64,000 bases of DNA from Anagrus nilaparvatae (lineage: Eukaryota; Arthropoda; Insecta; Hymenoptera; Mymaridae): contig JAKSXM010000007.1 of NCBI GenBank assembly GCA_022575985.1, positions 68,912,501-68,976,500 on the forward strand, written 5' to 3'. A program made the position numbers and the translations under genes. Positions 22,421 through 34,343 of this stretch are shown piece by piece; the first letter of the stretch is position 1, and each line of letters begins with the position of its first letter. Under the pieces are notes generated by a model. It did no database searches. It was not told the DNA's origin and saw only the letters and a list, made by a program, of their open reading frames with translations.

Positions 22421-23460
22421 GGGCGATTATTTCTCAACCCGGCCACCCCCCTCTGTCCAAAAATGGTGGCAACTTAAAAAGATTTTGGTTTTCTCAAATT
22501 GACTGGAAAAGGGTCTAGTTTTTTATTCTCATTGGCCTTTTCAACTCTGTAAATCTACTGTGCCCATTTCAGGCACTGAGCGGCGCCAGGTCGACATTTT
22601 AAAAACAGAAAAATGGAAATAAAAGTAGATTAACGGTAAGTTTTTTGAAATTTTTTTCTCTTAAAAGTTGTTATTTATTAAAACAAAGAAAATAAGACCA
22701 CATTCGTGGTAATTGGTTGATTTCTTAAAAAGTTTCGTGGGTGCTATGTAGTTTTTAAAAATGGGTTAAAAATGGCTACTTTGACTGATGATATCTCTGA
22801 ACCTACATATCCAAAATAAAAAAGTTTTAGTGCAAAATGGTAGTCTTTGGATACATAATAAGTGTGCCAAATATCAGAAGATTTGATCGAGTAGTTTCGG
22901 ATTTAGCAATTATAAGGGTAATTCTGAAACAAATTTTGACCCATTTTTTTAAGAGAATTAATACCCGAAAATAGCTAAATCCGAAACTATTCGATCAAAT
23001 CCCCTGATATTTGGCACACTTATTATGTATCAAAAGACTACTATTTTGCACTAAAACTTTTTTATTTTGTATATGTAGGTTCAGAGATATCATCAGTCAA
23101 AGTAGTCGTTTTTTACCCATTTTTAAATACTACATAGCACCCACAAAACTTTTTAAGAAATCAACCAATTATCACGAAAGTGGACTCATTTTCTTTGTTT
23201 TAATAAATACCAACTTTTAAGAGAAAAAAATTTCAAAAAACTTACCGTTAATCTACTTTTATTTCAATTTTTCTGTTTTTAAAATGTCGACCTGCTACCG
23301 CTCAGTGCCTAAAATGGGCACAGCAGATTTACAGAGTTGAAAAGGCCAATGAGAATAAAAAACTAGACCCTTTTCCAGTCAATTTGAGAAAACCAAAATC
23401 TTTTTAAGTTGCCACCATTTTTGGACAGAGGGGGGTGGCCGGGTTGAGAAATAATCGCCC
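22421..23460. mobile_element. 1.04 kb foldback element, private to unit 1
   Basis: Terminal inverted repeats GGGCGATTATTTCTCAACCC and its complement. The arms (about 500 bp each) are near-perfect and meet near 22940. The flanks read ACATAT and ATATAT, so the target was AT-rich and the duplication could be TA, AT or ATAT. Unit 2 lacks it together with the neighbouring LINE scrap. No coding capacity. Confidence 0.85.
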
Positions 23461-23500
23461 ATATATATATATATAATGAAATTTTTATATAATAAATTTT

Positions 23501-23589
23501 TATTTATTTTTTAAAAATTAGTCAACAAGTATAAATATAAATTTTTTTTTTTATTTTATTTAAAAATTAGTCAACAAGTATAAATATAA
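23501..23589. repeat. Two tandem copies of a 49-bp AT-rich unit
   Basis: TTAGTCAACAAGTATAAATA occurs twice, 49 bp apart, within longer matching context. It lies in the unit-1-only block next to the foldback. Confidence 0.75.
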
Positions 23590-23813
23590 GTTATGTATAA
23601 TTAAATCAAGTATATCTAATCAATTTTTATATACGTAAGTAGCGAGACATTGTCAATACTTTTCTGAATTTCGGATTACTTTTTTTTTTATATATATCGT
23701 TTTCTAAAAGAAATATGTAAAGAACCCTTGTAGGTATAAGAAAGTATTAGTCATTTTTTCTTTTCTATATTTTTATGTATTTTCTATAAAAGTATTTAAT
23801 ATTAAAATATGTA

Positions 23814-25562
23814 AGGTACTCGTACCAGTACATGAACGATTAAGAATTTTCGTTTACTAAAAACGAAATATCAGGCAAAATATTTATTATTATTGCATAA
23901 TTTTTTTTTTAACATTAAAATTAGTTCATTATCTACATTTTGACACCCATATATTGCTCCAACTTGCATTTGTTTTTTTAGAATTAAGCAATATTCACGA
24001 CATGTCTAATGCACCAGTACATGAACGACCAAAAATTAAATGCTCCATCGTTTATGGTAGAGTGCACCAATACCTGAACGATTTGAAATTATTCATTTTA
24101 ACGTTAAATAAAGTCTTTTAGGTTATAAATAGCGTATATTTTTATCACTAGAATGTTTAATTATTAATTTTAATGCATTTTTTTAATAATAATATGTATT
24201 AACGTTAAATTCATGAAATTTTAACGTTACCGTTTTGAGCTTTAACTATATACTCCCGTAATCATTAAATGATTTTTCACACTAAACATAATTTTCTTTA
24301 ACTTTTTCACTATTTTTCACTAAAAATAATCATCACAGGATTTAAAAAAAAAAAAATAATAAAAATAGTTAACAGAACAAAACGAGATGAAAAAATAGGT
24401 ATATAAAAGAAGTATTCCTATAACTGTTGTTACAACGTAAAAAAATTTTACTAATTGCTATATTTGATAATAAAAAATATAGATTCTTAATATTAATTAA
24501 TAATTCATTTCTGATTATCAAATAATACCTATTTTAAACAAATTCAAAATCTACGCAATATACCTACTATTCAGTAACGTTTTTCTATTATGCCTTTGAT
24601 TATTAATAATAATAAGTATAGGTATTGTTGATTCTTCTTTTTATCTCTTTCTCTCTCTTATTTGTTAGTTTTTATTCAAAGATATTATAAACTTACTAGA
24701 AAAAATACACTGTACAAATGAAAACAATACTGACAGTGTACCTACTTGCCATTCCGTGTTGTACCTATATAGGTATAATATACTTAATTCAGAGCAGAAG
24801 AATCCTCTGCATTTTTAAAATTGACAGTTGCACACACAAGAACACGCATACACGCGTAGTCCAGAATCCAGAATTACAGAGAGTGTATTACTTGCGCGCG
24901 CTTTCACGTGCCTAGCTTTTGTTTATATGAACGTTTTCAATTTAAATGTTTGTATAATAATTAACCAAAAGGAGTTGTTATAAATTATTTATTTTAAAGT
25001 TATACATTAAAAATTAGTTTAAAAAATTATTTCAACTGTTATTAATTAATTATAATGTTATATTATCAATAAAAGTGTTACGAAATTCAATTAAGTATGG
25101 TCATTAATGTTATTGTTCCAGAAGCTGAACGCCGTTCAGCTTTTGGAGCAAAGCTTGAAAATTGATGTTGTATTTTAAAGTGACACGATTATAGTAAAAA
25201 ACAATAAGAAAAAGGTTTTATTATAGTGAAATCAAAACGGGAGAGTGTGTAGAAAATAACTAAAACAATTATTTTTTGTTTATATTAATTTAAATATTAA
25301 TTGTTTCCTTAAGAAAAAAACTAAAAACGTTGTTAAATTCTTAAGGAATTCGATCATTTGAGTACAACTTTTTTTCAATTATCCGTTTTTCAAAATTTTC
25401 GAAAGATAAGCAAATAATTTTTTTTTTTAATTAATCAGTGATGTTTTAGCTTTAATATTTACCAATTTTTATTATTTAAAACTCACACATAATATTAAAA
25501 TAATACAAAATACGGTCATCGTTCAGGTACTGGTGATCGTTCATGTACTGGTACGAGTACCT
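23814..25562. mobile_element. 1.75 kb TIR element with iterated GTACATGAACG motifs
   Basis: Termini AGGTACTCGTACCAGTACAT (left) and its complement, flanked by TA on each side; unit 2 shows the empty site AATATGTATATGAAAC with a single TA (48810 region). The motif CAGTACATGAACGA, direct or inverted, recurs at the ends and again at about 24013, 24068 (CAATACCTGAACGA), 25522 and 25533, as expected for subterminal transposase-binding repeats. The interior is AT-rich with no long frame, so the element is non-autonomous. A second member lies at 52637-54297. Confidence 0.8.
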
Positions 25563-26092
25563 TATATGAAACATTCTTTATCAATTCAGGTATTTTCATG
25601 ATACCAAAAATTAATTTAAAGATTCGATTGTTAATAAAATTACCACACTTGCATTTTAAACTACTATTCTTGTCGTATACAATCTTTGGCCATAAAAAAA
25701 ATGCCCCACACGTAAACTATTTAGGTTATTCTTTACTTTTCTTTGTCAGCAGCAAAAAGTCATCTTTCTGGCAGCTAACAAGAAAAAAATATTGTTCAAG
25801 TATAGCTGACGTATTTTACTAATTTTGGTATATCTTTTTTTCAAACATCCTTACTGCAGTTAATCATTTTTGAGTCTTTAATCGACTTCACCTATCTCAA
25901 ACTGGGTTGTGAAATACGGTTGATTTTTGCACGCATTAGCCATATGTATATACGGGAATTAAGAAATACTTTCCGTATTTTTCATAGCAGTATATACGAA
26001 AAAACTAATATAAATCCATATCCGTATTTACGGGTAAAATGAATACGGGTTCAAACAAATGATAGAAAATGGAGTTTCGGGCGAATTGTAGG

Positions 26093-26615
26093 TTTAATCA
26101 TTCTGAACAAAAGTCTCAATGGGCACAAATCTCAAAAGTCCTAACTTTGGCTGTTACAGAGCTTGAAAGCTCCAAAGCTCTATCGTGCTTAAGAACCTTT
26201 TACTTTTATTTTTGAAGTATATCTTTTTGATTTCAAATCCGATGTCATATTGACGATATTGACAATTGACATCTGTCAATTAGCTGTCAAATCTCTAAAA
26301 TATCGTAAAAAACTTTAATGTTGAGCCAATGCTTACGTTTTTGAGATCACTGATTTCAATTCTAATGTCAAAATCTAAATTTTGTTTTGTTTTTGTTTTG
26401 TTTATTTGATGTCTTTCTTTCAGGCAATTTCGTCAATCTGCCATCAGATTCAAAATCAGCGACTTCAAAAACGTAAAGATATACTTTAATAATAAAAGAG
26501 AAAAGGTTTTTAAGCAATTTTGTTGTGATGGAGCTTTAGAGCTTTCAAGCTCCGTAGCAGCCATAGTTGGGACTTTTCAGCTTTGTGTCCATGGAGACTT
26601 TTATTTAAAATGATG
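26093..26615. repeat. Small foldback with GAGCTTGAAAGCTCC arms
   Basis: About 26093-26245 pairs with about 26465-26615: the AGTCTC..TGGGCACAAA ends, the GAGCTTGAAAGCTCC block and the AAGTATATCTTT block are all mirrored. Shared with unit 2 (about 49340-49865), so older than the duplication. The next element (26623) sits directly beside its right end. Confidence 0.65.
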
Positions 26616-26622
26616 AAACGTA

Positions 26623-28351
26623 CGAGTCTTTCTTTGCCAAAACAGCAATGGTGGGCAGGTCGGGTCATCGGATCGGCCTCAAATTTTTCCCATGTTTTTA
26701 TAACATAAAGATAGGAAAATCCTGAAATTTTCAGCCTTCTAGGTCTTAAACAGCCCGAGTTATGGCCTATCAAACTCATTAGGCGGCTCTCGACCGGCGT
26801 TAGTGCTTTTCGGGAAAATGGTTAAAAATCATAAATATAAGCTTGAAAAAAAATTCTGAAACAGTATATATGTTGGGAAACCTTCAGTAAATCCATTTCT
26901 GCCATTATTTTTTCGGAAAAACCCCGGGAAATTCCGGAAAATGGGAAAATGCGTTTTAAGAAAAATCGCAATATCTCATTTGCCGCCATTTTTTTTTTGA
27001 AAATTTTTTTTTGAAAATTTTTTTCAACCGAAATCCCATCGATCTGTATGAAAAAAAATTTTGATTTCGGCCATTAAGGTCGATTTTAGCCTGTTTTAGA
27101 ATAATTTCACATTTTCAATACTTCTTTATTTAATTTTCCGTAAGGGGTTAAAATAATTGACTTTTTTGCTTTCAGAATCGAATAGCCAGGGAAAAAGTAG
27201 TCCTAAATAAAAAAAAAAATTGCTCTTTTCGATGAAAATTAACCGAGTTATGGTCAAGTAAAGATAGTGTCACAAATTACCATTTTTATACTAATTCCAA
27301 TTTTAGGGTCCATAACGACATTATAACTTGAAAAATGCATAACTCGCTTAAATTTTATCGTAAAAAGAAAAGTTTAGGATTATTATCGAATATTTTTTCC
27401 TTGGCTATTCTTTTATGCAAGAAAAAAATTAATTTAGTCAATAAAAAGTTTTTTTTTGGTTAAAAACTAATGTAACATGTTAAGGACTGTTTTTGATTAT
27501 TATCATTTTTTATCAAAAAAAATAAATTTCTGTCAAGAAAATTAATTTTTTTATTGAATAAACGAATAGTCAAGGAAAAAATATTCGATAATAATCCTAA
27601 ACTTTTCTTTTTACGATAAAATTTAAGCGAGTTATGCACTTTTCAAGTTATAATGTCGTTATGGACCCTAAAATTGGAATTAGTATAAAAATGGTAATTT
27701 GTGACACTATCTTTACTTGACCATAACTCGGTTAATTTTCATCGAAAAGAGCAATTTTTTTTTTTATTTAGGACTACTTTTTCCCTGGCTATTCGATTCT
27801 GAAAGCAAAAAAGTCAATTATTTTAACCCCTTACGGAAAATTAAATAAAGAAGTATTGAAAATGTGAAATTATTCTAAAACAGGCTAAAACCGACCTTAA
27901 TGGCCGAAATCAAAATTTTTTTTCATACAGATCGATGGGATTTCGGTTGAAAAAAATTTTGAAAAAAAAATTTTCAAAAAAAAAATGGCGGCAAATGAGA
28001 TATTGCGATTTTTCTTAAAACGCATTTTCCCATTTTCCGGAATTTCCCGGGATTTTTCCGAAAAAATAATGGCAGAAATGGATTTACTGAAGGTTTCCCA
28101 ACATATATACTGTTTCAGAATTTTTTTTCAAGCTTATATTTATGATTTTTAACCATTTTCCCGAAAAGCACTAACGCCGGTCGAGAGCCGCCTAAGGAGT
28201 TTGATAGGCCATAACTCGGGCTGTTTAAGACCTAGAAGGCTGAAAATTTCAGGATTTTCCTATCTTTATGTTATAAAAACATGGGAAAAATTTGAGGCCG
28301 ATCCGATGACCCGACCTGCCCACCATTGCTGTTTTGGCAAAGAAAGACTCG
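26623..28351. mobile_element. 1.73 kb near-perfect palindrome, private to unit 1
   Basis: Ends CGAGTCTTTCTTTGCCAAAA and its complement, each flanked by TA (26621-26622, 28352-28353). Unit 2 has the uninterrupted site GAAATGTACAACAT near 49866. The arms are about 860 bp and differ at very few positions; the centre is near 27485. Open frames near both ends are mirror images of each other and have no family resemblance, so I treat the element as non-coding. Confidence 0.9.
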
Positions 28352-28646
28352 TACAACATATTAAAAATTCAGCCAATTCGACCGAAACTCCATTTCCTAT
28401 CCTTTTGTGTGGACCCGGGTCCTTCTTCTGCATGTATGGCTTAGCCGATAATGACTAATAGCCCATGTATACCTCATCTAATTCAGTCCAAACAGCTAAA
28501 GTAAAAATGTTTTGGTGTCGTAAGGCTTATAAAAATTTAATAAAATATAATTTTTTCTTCAATGTTTTTTGTGGATGAATTTTAAAAGAAAATCGGAAAA
28601 TTCAAAATGTCTGACTTGAAATATCACGAAATTCACCTACAATGTT

Positions 28647-29690
28647 TAATCCATTATATAAAGATCGATGGAGATCTGAAGTTGCTTCTATTCAACTTTT
28701 TATTCGCCTTCTGATTGGCCGAATAAAAATCGATTATTCGATTGTTTTTAAATTAATTATAAAAATTGCGGTTCATTATCATTAACTTATAACAATTGTA
28801 TAAAATAAAAATATACTAATAAGCAAATATACATTTATCAGAATTTAAATTAATTCTAAAAATTTAAAGATTAATAATGATTATTAAAAAATTTCGTTTA
28901 TATGAAAAATTTAAATAAAAATAAAGTTAATGGTTATGTTATTTAGTTTATTTATAAATTAAAATACACAAAAAATGTAACTGATGCGCCAAAAAGAGGT
29001 TAAAAGCAAAACTTGTATTATTTATAAAAATAATAAGGACCTCATCTTAGGCTTATAGGTAATAGGCGAAGGAAAAAAAATAAAATTAGGTAAGATTTAA
29101 AAATTATATAGGTAGTTTTTAAAGAACCAAAAAATTTATACTTTTGAGATAAAAAGAAATAATATCATAAATAATGTCAAAATCTTGAAGCAATTATAAT
29201 GTGGTTATTTTGTTATTATAAAATATTATTAAGGAAGGAAATTAAATTAACAAATTCGTTGCGGAAGATTTTGGAGCCCCATTAAAAATACATAGAGCCA
29301 TGGTTCAAGGTTGCCTACGCCGCTGTGAAAATATTAATTGATTATTATTGATTCTGAAATAATTTTAACTCCAATTCAAACCCATCAAATAGGTTCAAAA
29401 ATGCTTTCTATATATTATACTTATAGTATTGCGATTTATAATAAAAATAGAAACAACCCGATGGAATGTCAAAACTGGAATTTTTGCATATAGGTTATTC
29501 TTAGTGAAACTTTATGAAAGGGATGGTGAAACTTTGGGATTTTCATAAAACCATTTCTACTGGGCTTAGTACGTAAAAATATGATTCCATTCAAATTTTT
29601 AAGCTTCTATAGATTGAAATGTTTCAAAATTACAGGTGTTTTTAAATTTATAAATTTTTTTTAATTTTCTAGAAAAATGTGATAGTCTAG
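28647..29690. other. AT-rich spacer after unit 1
   Basis: No gene, terminal repeat or recognisable fragment seen. Collinearity with unit 2 stops at its left edge. Confidence 0.4.
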
Positions 29691-29693
29691 AAG

Positions 29694-30522
29694 CCGCCTG
29701 TGTTAAATTTATGCACTTTTTTCCTAAGCCTTGTGTAAGGCTACTTATACGTGATTCTTAAGTTTCCAAGTACGCTGATTGCAAATTTTCAGGTCCCGAT
29801 CCCGAGAGCGTAGCCCTAATACCGATATACCATAGTTTTCGGCCAATTTTGAGTGTTTTTTTGACATACTTCATATAAAAACTTTCTATATTGACTTTAA
29901 AATTTCAGGTAATATTGTCAGGTAGTATATACTGCCATTTTAAAGTCAATCTAGAAAGTTTTTATATGAAGTATGTCAAAAAAAACACTCAAAATTGGCC
30001 GAAAATTACGGTAAATTGGTATCAGGGCTACGTTTTCGGGATCGGAATCTAAAAATTCAGCATCAGCGTACCCAAAAACTTAAGAGTTCTGCCTGGAAGC
30101 CATTTTTGCAGCTGTAAGCCAATCCCGTAAATGGACGCTTTCTCACCTACTCATGGCTTCAATTTTAATTAAAATAAAAAATGAAAAGCAGAAAAATAAT
30201 CTCCGGAAAATTCTGCAGATGGGACAACTTTGCCCGGTCACGGATTATAAATTTTGTTTTATTTATTATGATGTTTTAGGAAAATTTTCCGTGACCCGGC
30301 AAAGTTGTCCCATCTGCAGAATTTTCCGGAGATTATTTTTCTGCTTTTCATTTTTTATTTTAATTAAAATTGATGCCATGAGTAGGTGAGAAAGCGTCCG
30401 TTTACGGGATTGGCTTACAGCTGCAAAAATGGCGTCCAGGCAGAACTCTTAAGTATCACGTATAAGTAGCTTTACACAAGGAACAAGCTTAGGAAAAAAA
30501 GTGCATACATTTAACACAGGCG
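29694..30522. mobile_element. Nested foldback: outer arms enclosing two serial hairpins
   Basis: Outer arms pair 29694-29762 (from CCGCCTGTGTTAAATT) with 30447-30522. Between them stand two independent hairpins in series: A, about 29763-30084, centre about 29925, and B, about 30085-30446, centre about 30265 with arms containing TCTGCAGAATTTTCCGGAGA. The frames across B are mirror translations of the arms. No coding content. Confidence 0.7.
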
Positions 30523-31408
30523 CACAGTATAGTAAAAAAAAAAAGTGGCAAAAAATCGGCTTCAACGCAATTTCTGATGAAAAAAAACTTTTGCTGGATG
30601 GAAAATGACCGTTTTTGTAAATACTAAATGATAGGCTACCGAGATCAAAAAATTTTTTTTTTAAATTTTTTTAGCTGCTGAATGAAAAAAAAAATCTATT
30701 TTTTACCATAAAAAGGTAAATATTTATAGTTTTAAAATAAAAAAAAAAAATTTTTTTAGGTACAGCTCTGTATTAAGATATGTACATAAATGATAAATAA
30801 ACCTAAAAAAAGTGTATTAGTATAATTATACATGGCTGTATGCAGTATAAAGATGTGTTAGTCAACATTTGCAATTTAGTCAAAAAATTAAAAATTTGAT
30901 TTTTCTATTTTTACTTTTATTTTAAACTTAAATAAAGTATAAAAAATATAAATTATATAAAAACATTAAAAAAAATACTTTATTTAAGTTTAAAATATAA
31001 GTAAAAATAGAAAAATCAAATTTTTAATTTTTAAAAAAATTTTTTGACTAAATTGCAAATGTTGACTAACACATCTTTATACTGCATACAACCATGTATA
31101 ATTATACTAATACACTTTTTTTAGGTTTATTTATCATTTATGTACATATTTTAATACAGAGCTGTACCTAAAAAAATTTTTTTTTTCATTTTAAAACTAT
31201 AAATATTTTACCTTTTTATGGTAAAAAATAGATTTTTTTTTTCATTCAACAGCTAAAAAAATTTAAAAAAAAAAATTTTTTTTTGATCTCGGGTGCCTAT
31301 CACTCTAGTATACCCAAAAACGGTCATTTTCCATCTAGCAGAATTTTTTTTCATAAGAAATTGCGTTGAAGCCCATTTTTGGCCACTTTTTTTTTTTACT
31401 ACACTGTG
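30522..31408. mobile_element. Foldback element next to the serial hairpins
   Basis: About 30522-30700 (CACAGTATAGT..., GGCTTCAACGCAATTTCTGA, GGAAAATGACCGTTTTTG) is mirrored at about 31255-31408. The middle of the stem, with CTTTATTTAAGTTTAA and its complement, closes near 30965. A third, partial copy of one arm is at 32319-32480, where it is followed by TCTTCTAGACTATGAG, the complement of sequence at about 29675-29692. All these pieces may therefore belong to one large, repeatedly interrupted foldback covering about 29675-32500. Confidence 0.65.
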
Positions 31409-31682
31409 CGTCATCATCAATTCTCCTACCACAGACAGCAATTTCTCTCCCCACCAAGTCAACTTTACTTTCACTGCCAGCCACAGACGCATGTACGGTT
31501 GCTTCTTTTCAGGCACCTCAAATGTTCAACATTGGGTAAAGTTAAACCCACTTTCAAGGTAAAATCTTTTTTTCTTAATTTACAACTAAGATGGAAGACG
31601 CCGAATCTCTTTTTATAGATCAAGTTACTGACGGGAACTTGATCCTCGATTTCCTCATTAATGTAGATCTAAAGGATTACCG
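31409..31682 (+). other. Possible captured 5' UTR and first coding exon
   Basis: This stretch has more balanced composition than its surroundings. TTTCAAG followed by GTAAAATC (about 31560) looks like a donor, and ACAACTAAG directly before ATG at 31591 like an acceptor. The ATG opens MEDAESLFIDQVTDGNLIL, which continues for about 31 codons before running into the C-rich repeat at 31687. I do not recognise the family. It could be a gene fragment carried by the surrounding element. Confidence 0.3.
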
Positions 31683-31686
31683 GGCC

Positions 31687-32316
31687 GTTCCCCCCCAAGG
31701 ACGCTTCCCCACTGGGAATTCGCCCCCCCCAGACGTTTCCCCCCTCGGATGTTTGCCCCCCGGAGAAGTTAGCTTATTCTAGGGCTAAGTGCGAGTACAA
31801 CTTTTGGGGGTAGGTTATAATTGTTTTTATCTTTTGTGGGGGTTTCACCCCCAAACCCCCATGGGGGCTATGTCCCCTCGACCCCCCCAATTAGCTTATT
31901 CTAGGGGTAAGTGCGAGTACAGCTATAGGGAGTAGGTTATAATTGCTTTTTTCATTTATGTGGGCTTCGCTTCCTAGAATTTGCTTTCATAAAAATTTTT
32001 ATTTATTTACTGAAAAAGAAAATTAAAAATGACAATAATTAAATACCATGTTACACATTTTACAAAAACTAAATACAATATTATCAATATGCTTCATTAA
32101 CAAGCAGAATAAATTACAATAAATTAATTAAGAAAATTAAATGAAAATACATAATAAATAATATTATAATAAATAATATTATTTATTATATTGTCTTTCA
32201 AAATTATCAAATACTTCTCGCTGTTCCTGTATATTAAGGCATGTATTAAAAGGTCCGGGGGGGGGGAATCCAGGGGGGAAACGTCCAAGGAGGGGAACGT
32301 CCGGGGGGGGGGAAGT
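31687..32316. mobile_element. Insertion with C-rich left and G-rich right minisatellite ends
   Basis: Left end: about five units of roughly 17 bp alternating C runs with GGACG/AGACG words (31687-31770). Right end: the mirrored G-rich version (32253-32316), with G runs of ten at 32257-32266 and 32303-32312. Inside, TTAGCTTATTCTAGGG and following sequence is repeated about 123 bp apart (31768 and 31892). It splits one arm copy of the neighbouring foldback family. No coding frame. Confidence 0.6.
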
Positions 32317-32480
32317 CAGCAGCTAAAAAAATTAAAATAAAAAAATTTTTTTGATCTCGGTAGCCTATCATTTAGTATACACAAAAACGGTCATTTTCCA
32401 TCCAGCAGAATTTTTTTTCATCAGAAATTGCGTTGAAGCCGATTTTTGGCCATTTTTTTTTTTTACTATACACTGTGAGG

Positions 32481-33780
32481 CGTCTTCTAGACTATGAGTT
32501 AATTTTTTGATTTTAATTTTTGTAAGCTCTAAATGAAACTAAAAACAATTTTTATGAATAAGGGGTATGTAAAATTTCCCACTGAAGACGATTCTGACAT
32601 CAGTTTTTTGAAAACTACAAGGAAATCCGAAAAATTGGAAAAACTAAAGAGGTTTTTCAAAGGCAAATTTCTCCAAAAAGGTTGTTTTTTTTCTTTTAAT
32701 TGGTCAAAAAAATTTTATTTTCCCATAAACTTTCTGTTTGTAAGCAGTTTTTTGGGGGATATTTAAAAACTCAAAAAAACGAATTTTCATAACTTTCCAT
32801 TTTCCAAAATTTTCTGGATTTCCTTGTCCCCTAACCGAAATTTTGACATGATCTTTGAATTCCTCGGGAAATACTTACTTAAATATACTTACATAAGTTT
32901 ACTTAAAGACTCTTTTGAGAGAAATTTTGAACAATACTGTAGTTCTGTACAAAGAAAATAAAATAAAATATAATACAAATTCATAAAGTAGTAAAATAAC
33001 AATAATTAGCAAATAAATTTTAATTTTTTTAATATTTTTATTTTCTTTTCTGTGCACAGAGTTACAGATTTATTCAAAATAATTATCTCAAAAGAGGTCC
33101 TTTGGTAAAATTTTCCAAGTAATCCAAAAATCGAGTCAGAATTTCGGTTATGTGACAAAAAAATCCGGAAAATGGAAAATTTTGAAAAATGAAAAGTTAT
33201 AAAAATTTTTTTTTTTGTTTTTCAGCATGTAAAAGACAAATATTCTCCAAAAACCAGGTGGAGTACTTACCAACGAAAAATAAAAGCCCATAATGAAAAA
33301 TGTAACGAAATTTATTGTTCCTTAATTTTTATACCATAATCAATATTTTTCCGAAAAATATTATACAGAATATTTAATCAAAGTGTACCAACAAAAAGTT
33401 TATGGGAGAACAAAAATTTTAAGGCCAATCAGATTCTCAAGATGCTGTTATTGGTTAATTAAAAAAAGCCTTTCAGGTAAAAATTGAAATACGTGGGAAA
33501 ACATATAATCTATTCCTCCAATGAAGTAAAAAACAAAAAAAATAATGAAAACTTTCCTTCGAGAATAAAAAACAACACAAATTAAATTTTCTTAAGTAGG
33601 TATTTAAATAAATTAACGCAAAAGGGGTAAAATAGTTAATTGCATTTTGAAGGTAAAAATATTTGAGAGCAATAAAAATATTAGTATTTTTTATTAGTAT
33701 AACCATGAATTTTATTTAAATTAATTTTATAACGAAATTATAAAAAAAGCAATTATTCTGCGCGCGCAGAGCGCGCGGCT
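32481..33780. other. AT-rich spacer without a recognised gene
   Basis: Chance frames only. A GC-rich word, GCGCGCGCAGAGCGCGCGG, sits near 33760 directly before the tandem repeats. Confidence 0.4.
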
Positions 33781-34343
33781 ATTCTAGTAATATTAAAAAA
33801 GTACTTTATGTAAAGTATTATATTTGAAAGTATGATTTTTACTCGATATCTCGAAACTGATAATTAATTTTTTGAAAATTTTTTTCCCAAAACTTTTGTC
33901 ACAAAAAAATACAAAAAAACCAAATTTTTTTTCTCTTTGAACGTAGTACCTAATTTATTTATATGAGAGTACTAGTTTTAGAAAGTTCGTTTATAGTAAT
34001 TTTTTGGATCTGATACCAAATTTTTTCAAAATTTTTTTCTCAAAATTAAAAAAACAAAAAAATTAAATGAACAATATTTTTTTTTTTTTTTGGTGTAATA
34101 CTTCATTTAGTTTCATGAAAGTACTTATATTTGAAAATATGGTTTTTACTCGACATCTCAAATCTGATAATTAATTTTTTGAACATTTTTTTCAAAATTT
34201 TTCATCAACATAAAAAACTTTTAAAAGTTAATAGAAATGTATGTATGATTGCATGTTTTTAATCGGCGATATCTGTGGCATATTGAAGTATTAAGCTCAT
34301 TGTTTGAGGAACCTTAATGCCAGCTAGTTGGCAGGGTATTTTT
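33780..34343. repeat. 155-bp tandem repeats abutting duplication unit 2
   Basis: Diverged copies of the repeat seen at 16720-17530, including GTAGTACCTAATTTATTT near 33952 and GGTGTAATACTTCATTT near 34093. The array ends GAGGAACCTTAATGCCAGC... and GGCAGGGTATTTT, and the first base of unit 2 homology follows at once. Confidence 0.7.

Larger units (their letters stand above)
5862..28646. repeat. Segmental duplication, unit 1
   Basis: Sequence from about 5862 recurs in direct orientation from 34344, and collinearity can be followed to about 28646 (unit 2: 50115). Anchors include the allergen-like gene (offset 29213, then 29161 after a 52-bp indel in intron 4), OR exons 1-2, and the block ending near CACCTACAATGTTTAAT. 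Visible divergence is a few percent. Unit 1 is longer because of private blocks at about 12960-13460, 13690-17640, 19410-21977, 22323-23624, 23814-25562 and 26623-28351. Shared elements (the intron-4 foldback, the MITE at 9485, the RT fragment at 11.6 kb) inserted before the duplication. Confidence 0.85.

Noticed and set aside
22234..22446. Minus-strand frame with a poly-asparagine run
   Set aside because: The asparagines are the TTA microsatellite; the rest is LINE 3' tail and foldback end.
26510..28458. Two similar open frames (starting MSLIGHNSG and MIGHNSGCLRP) near both ends of the 1.73 kb palindrome
   Set aside because: They are the same DNA read from each inverted arm, end in unrelated flanks, and show no family resemblance or splice context.
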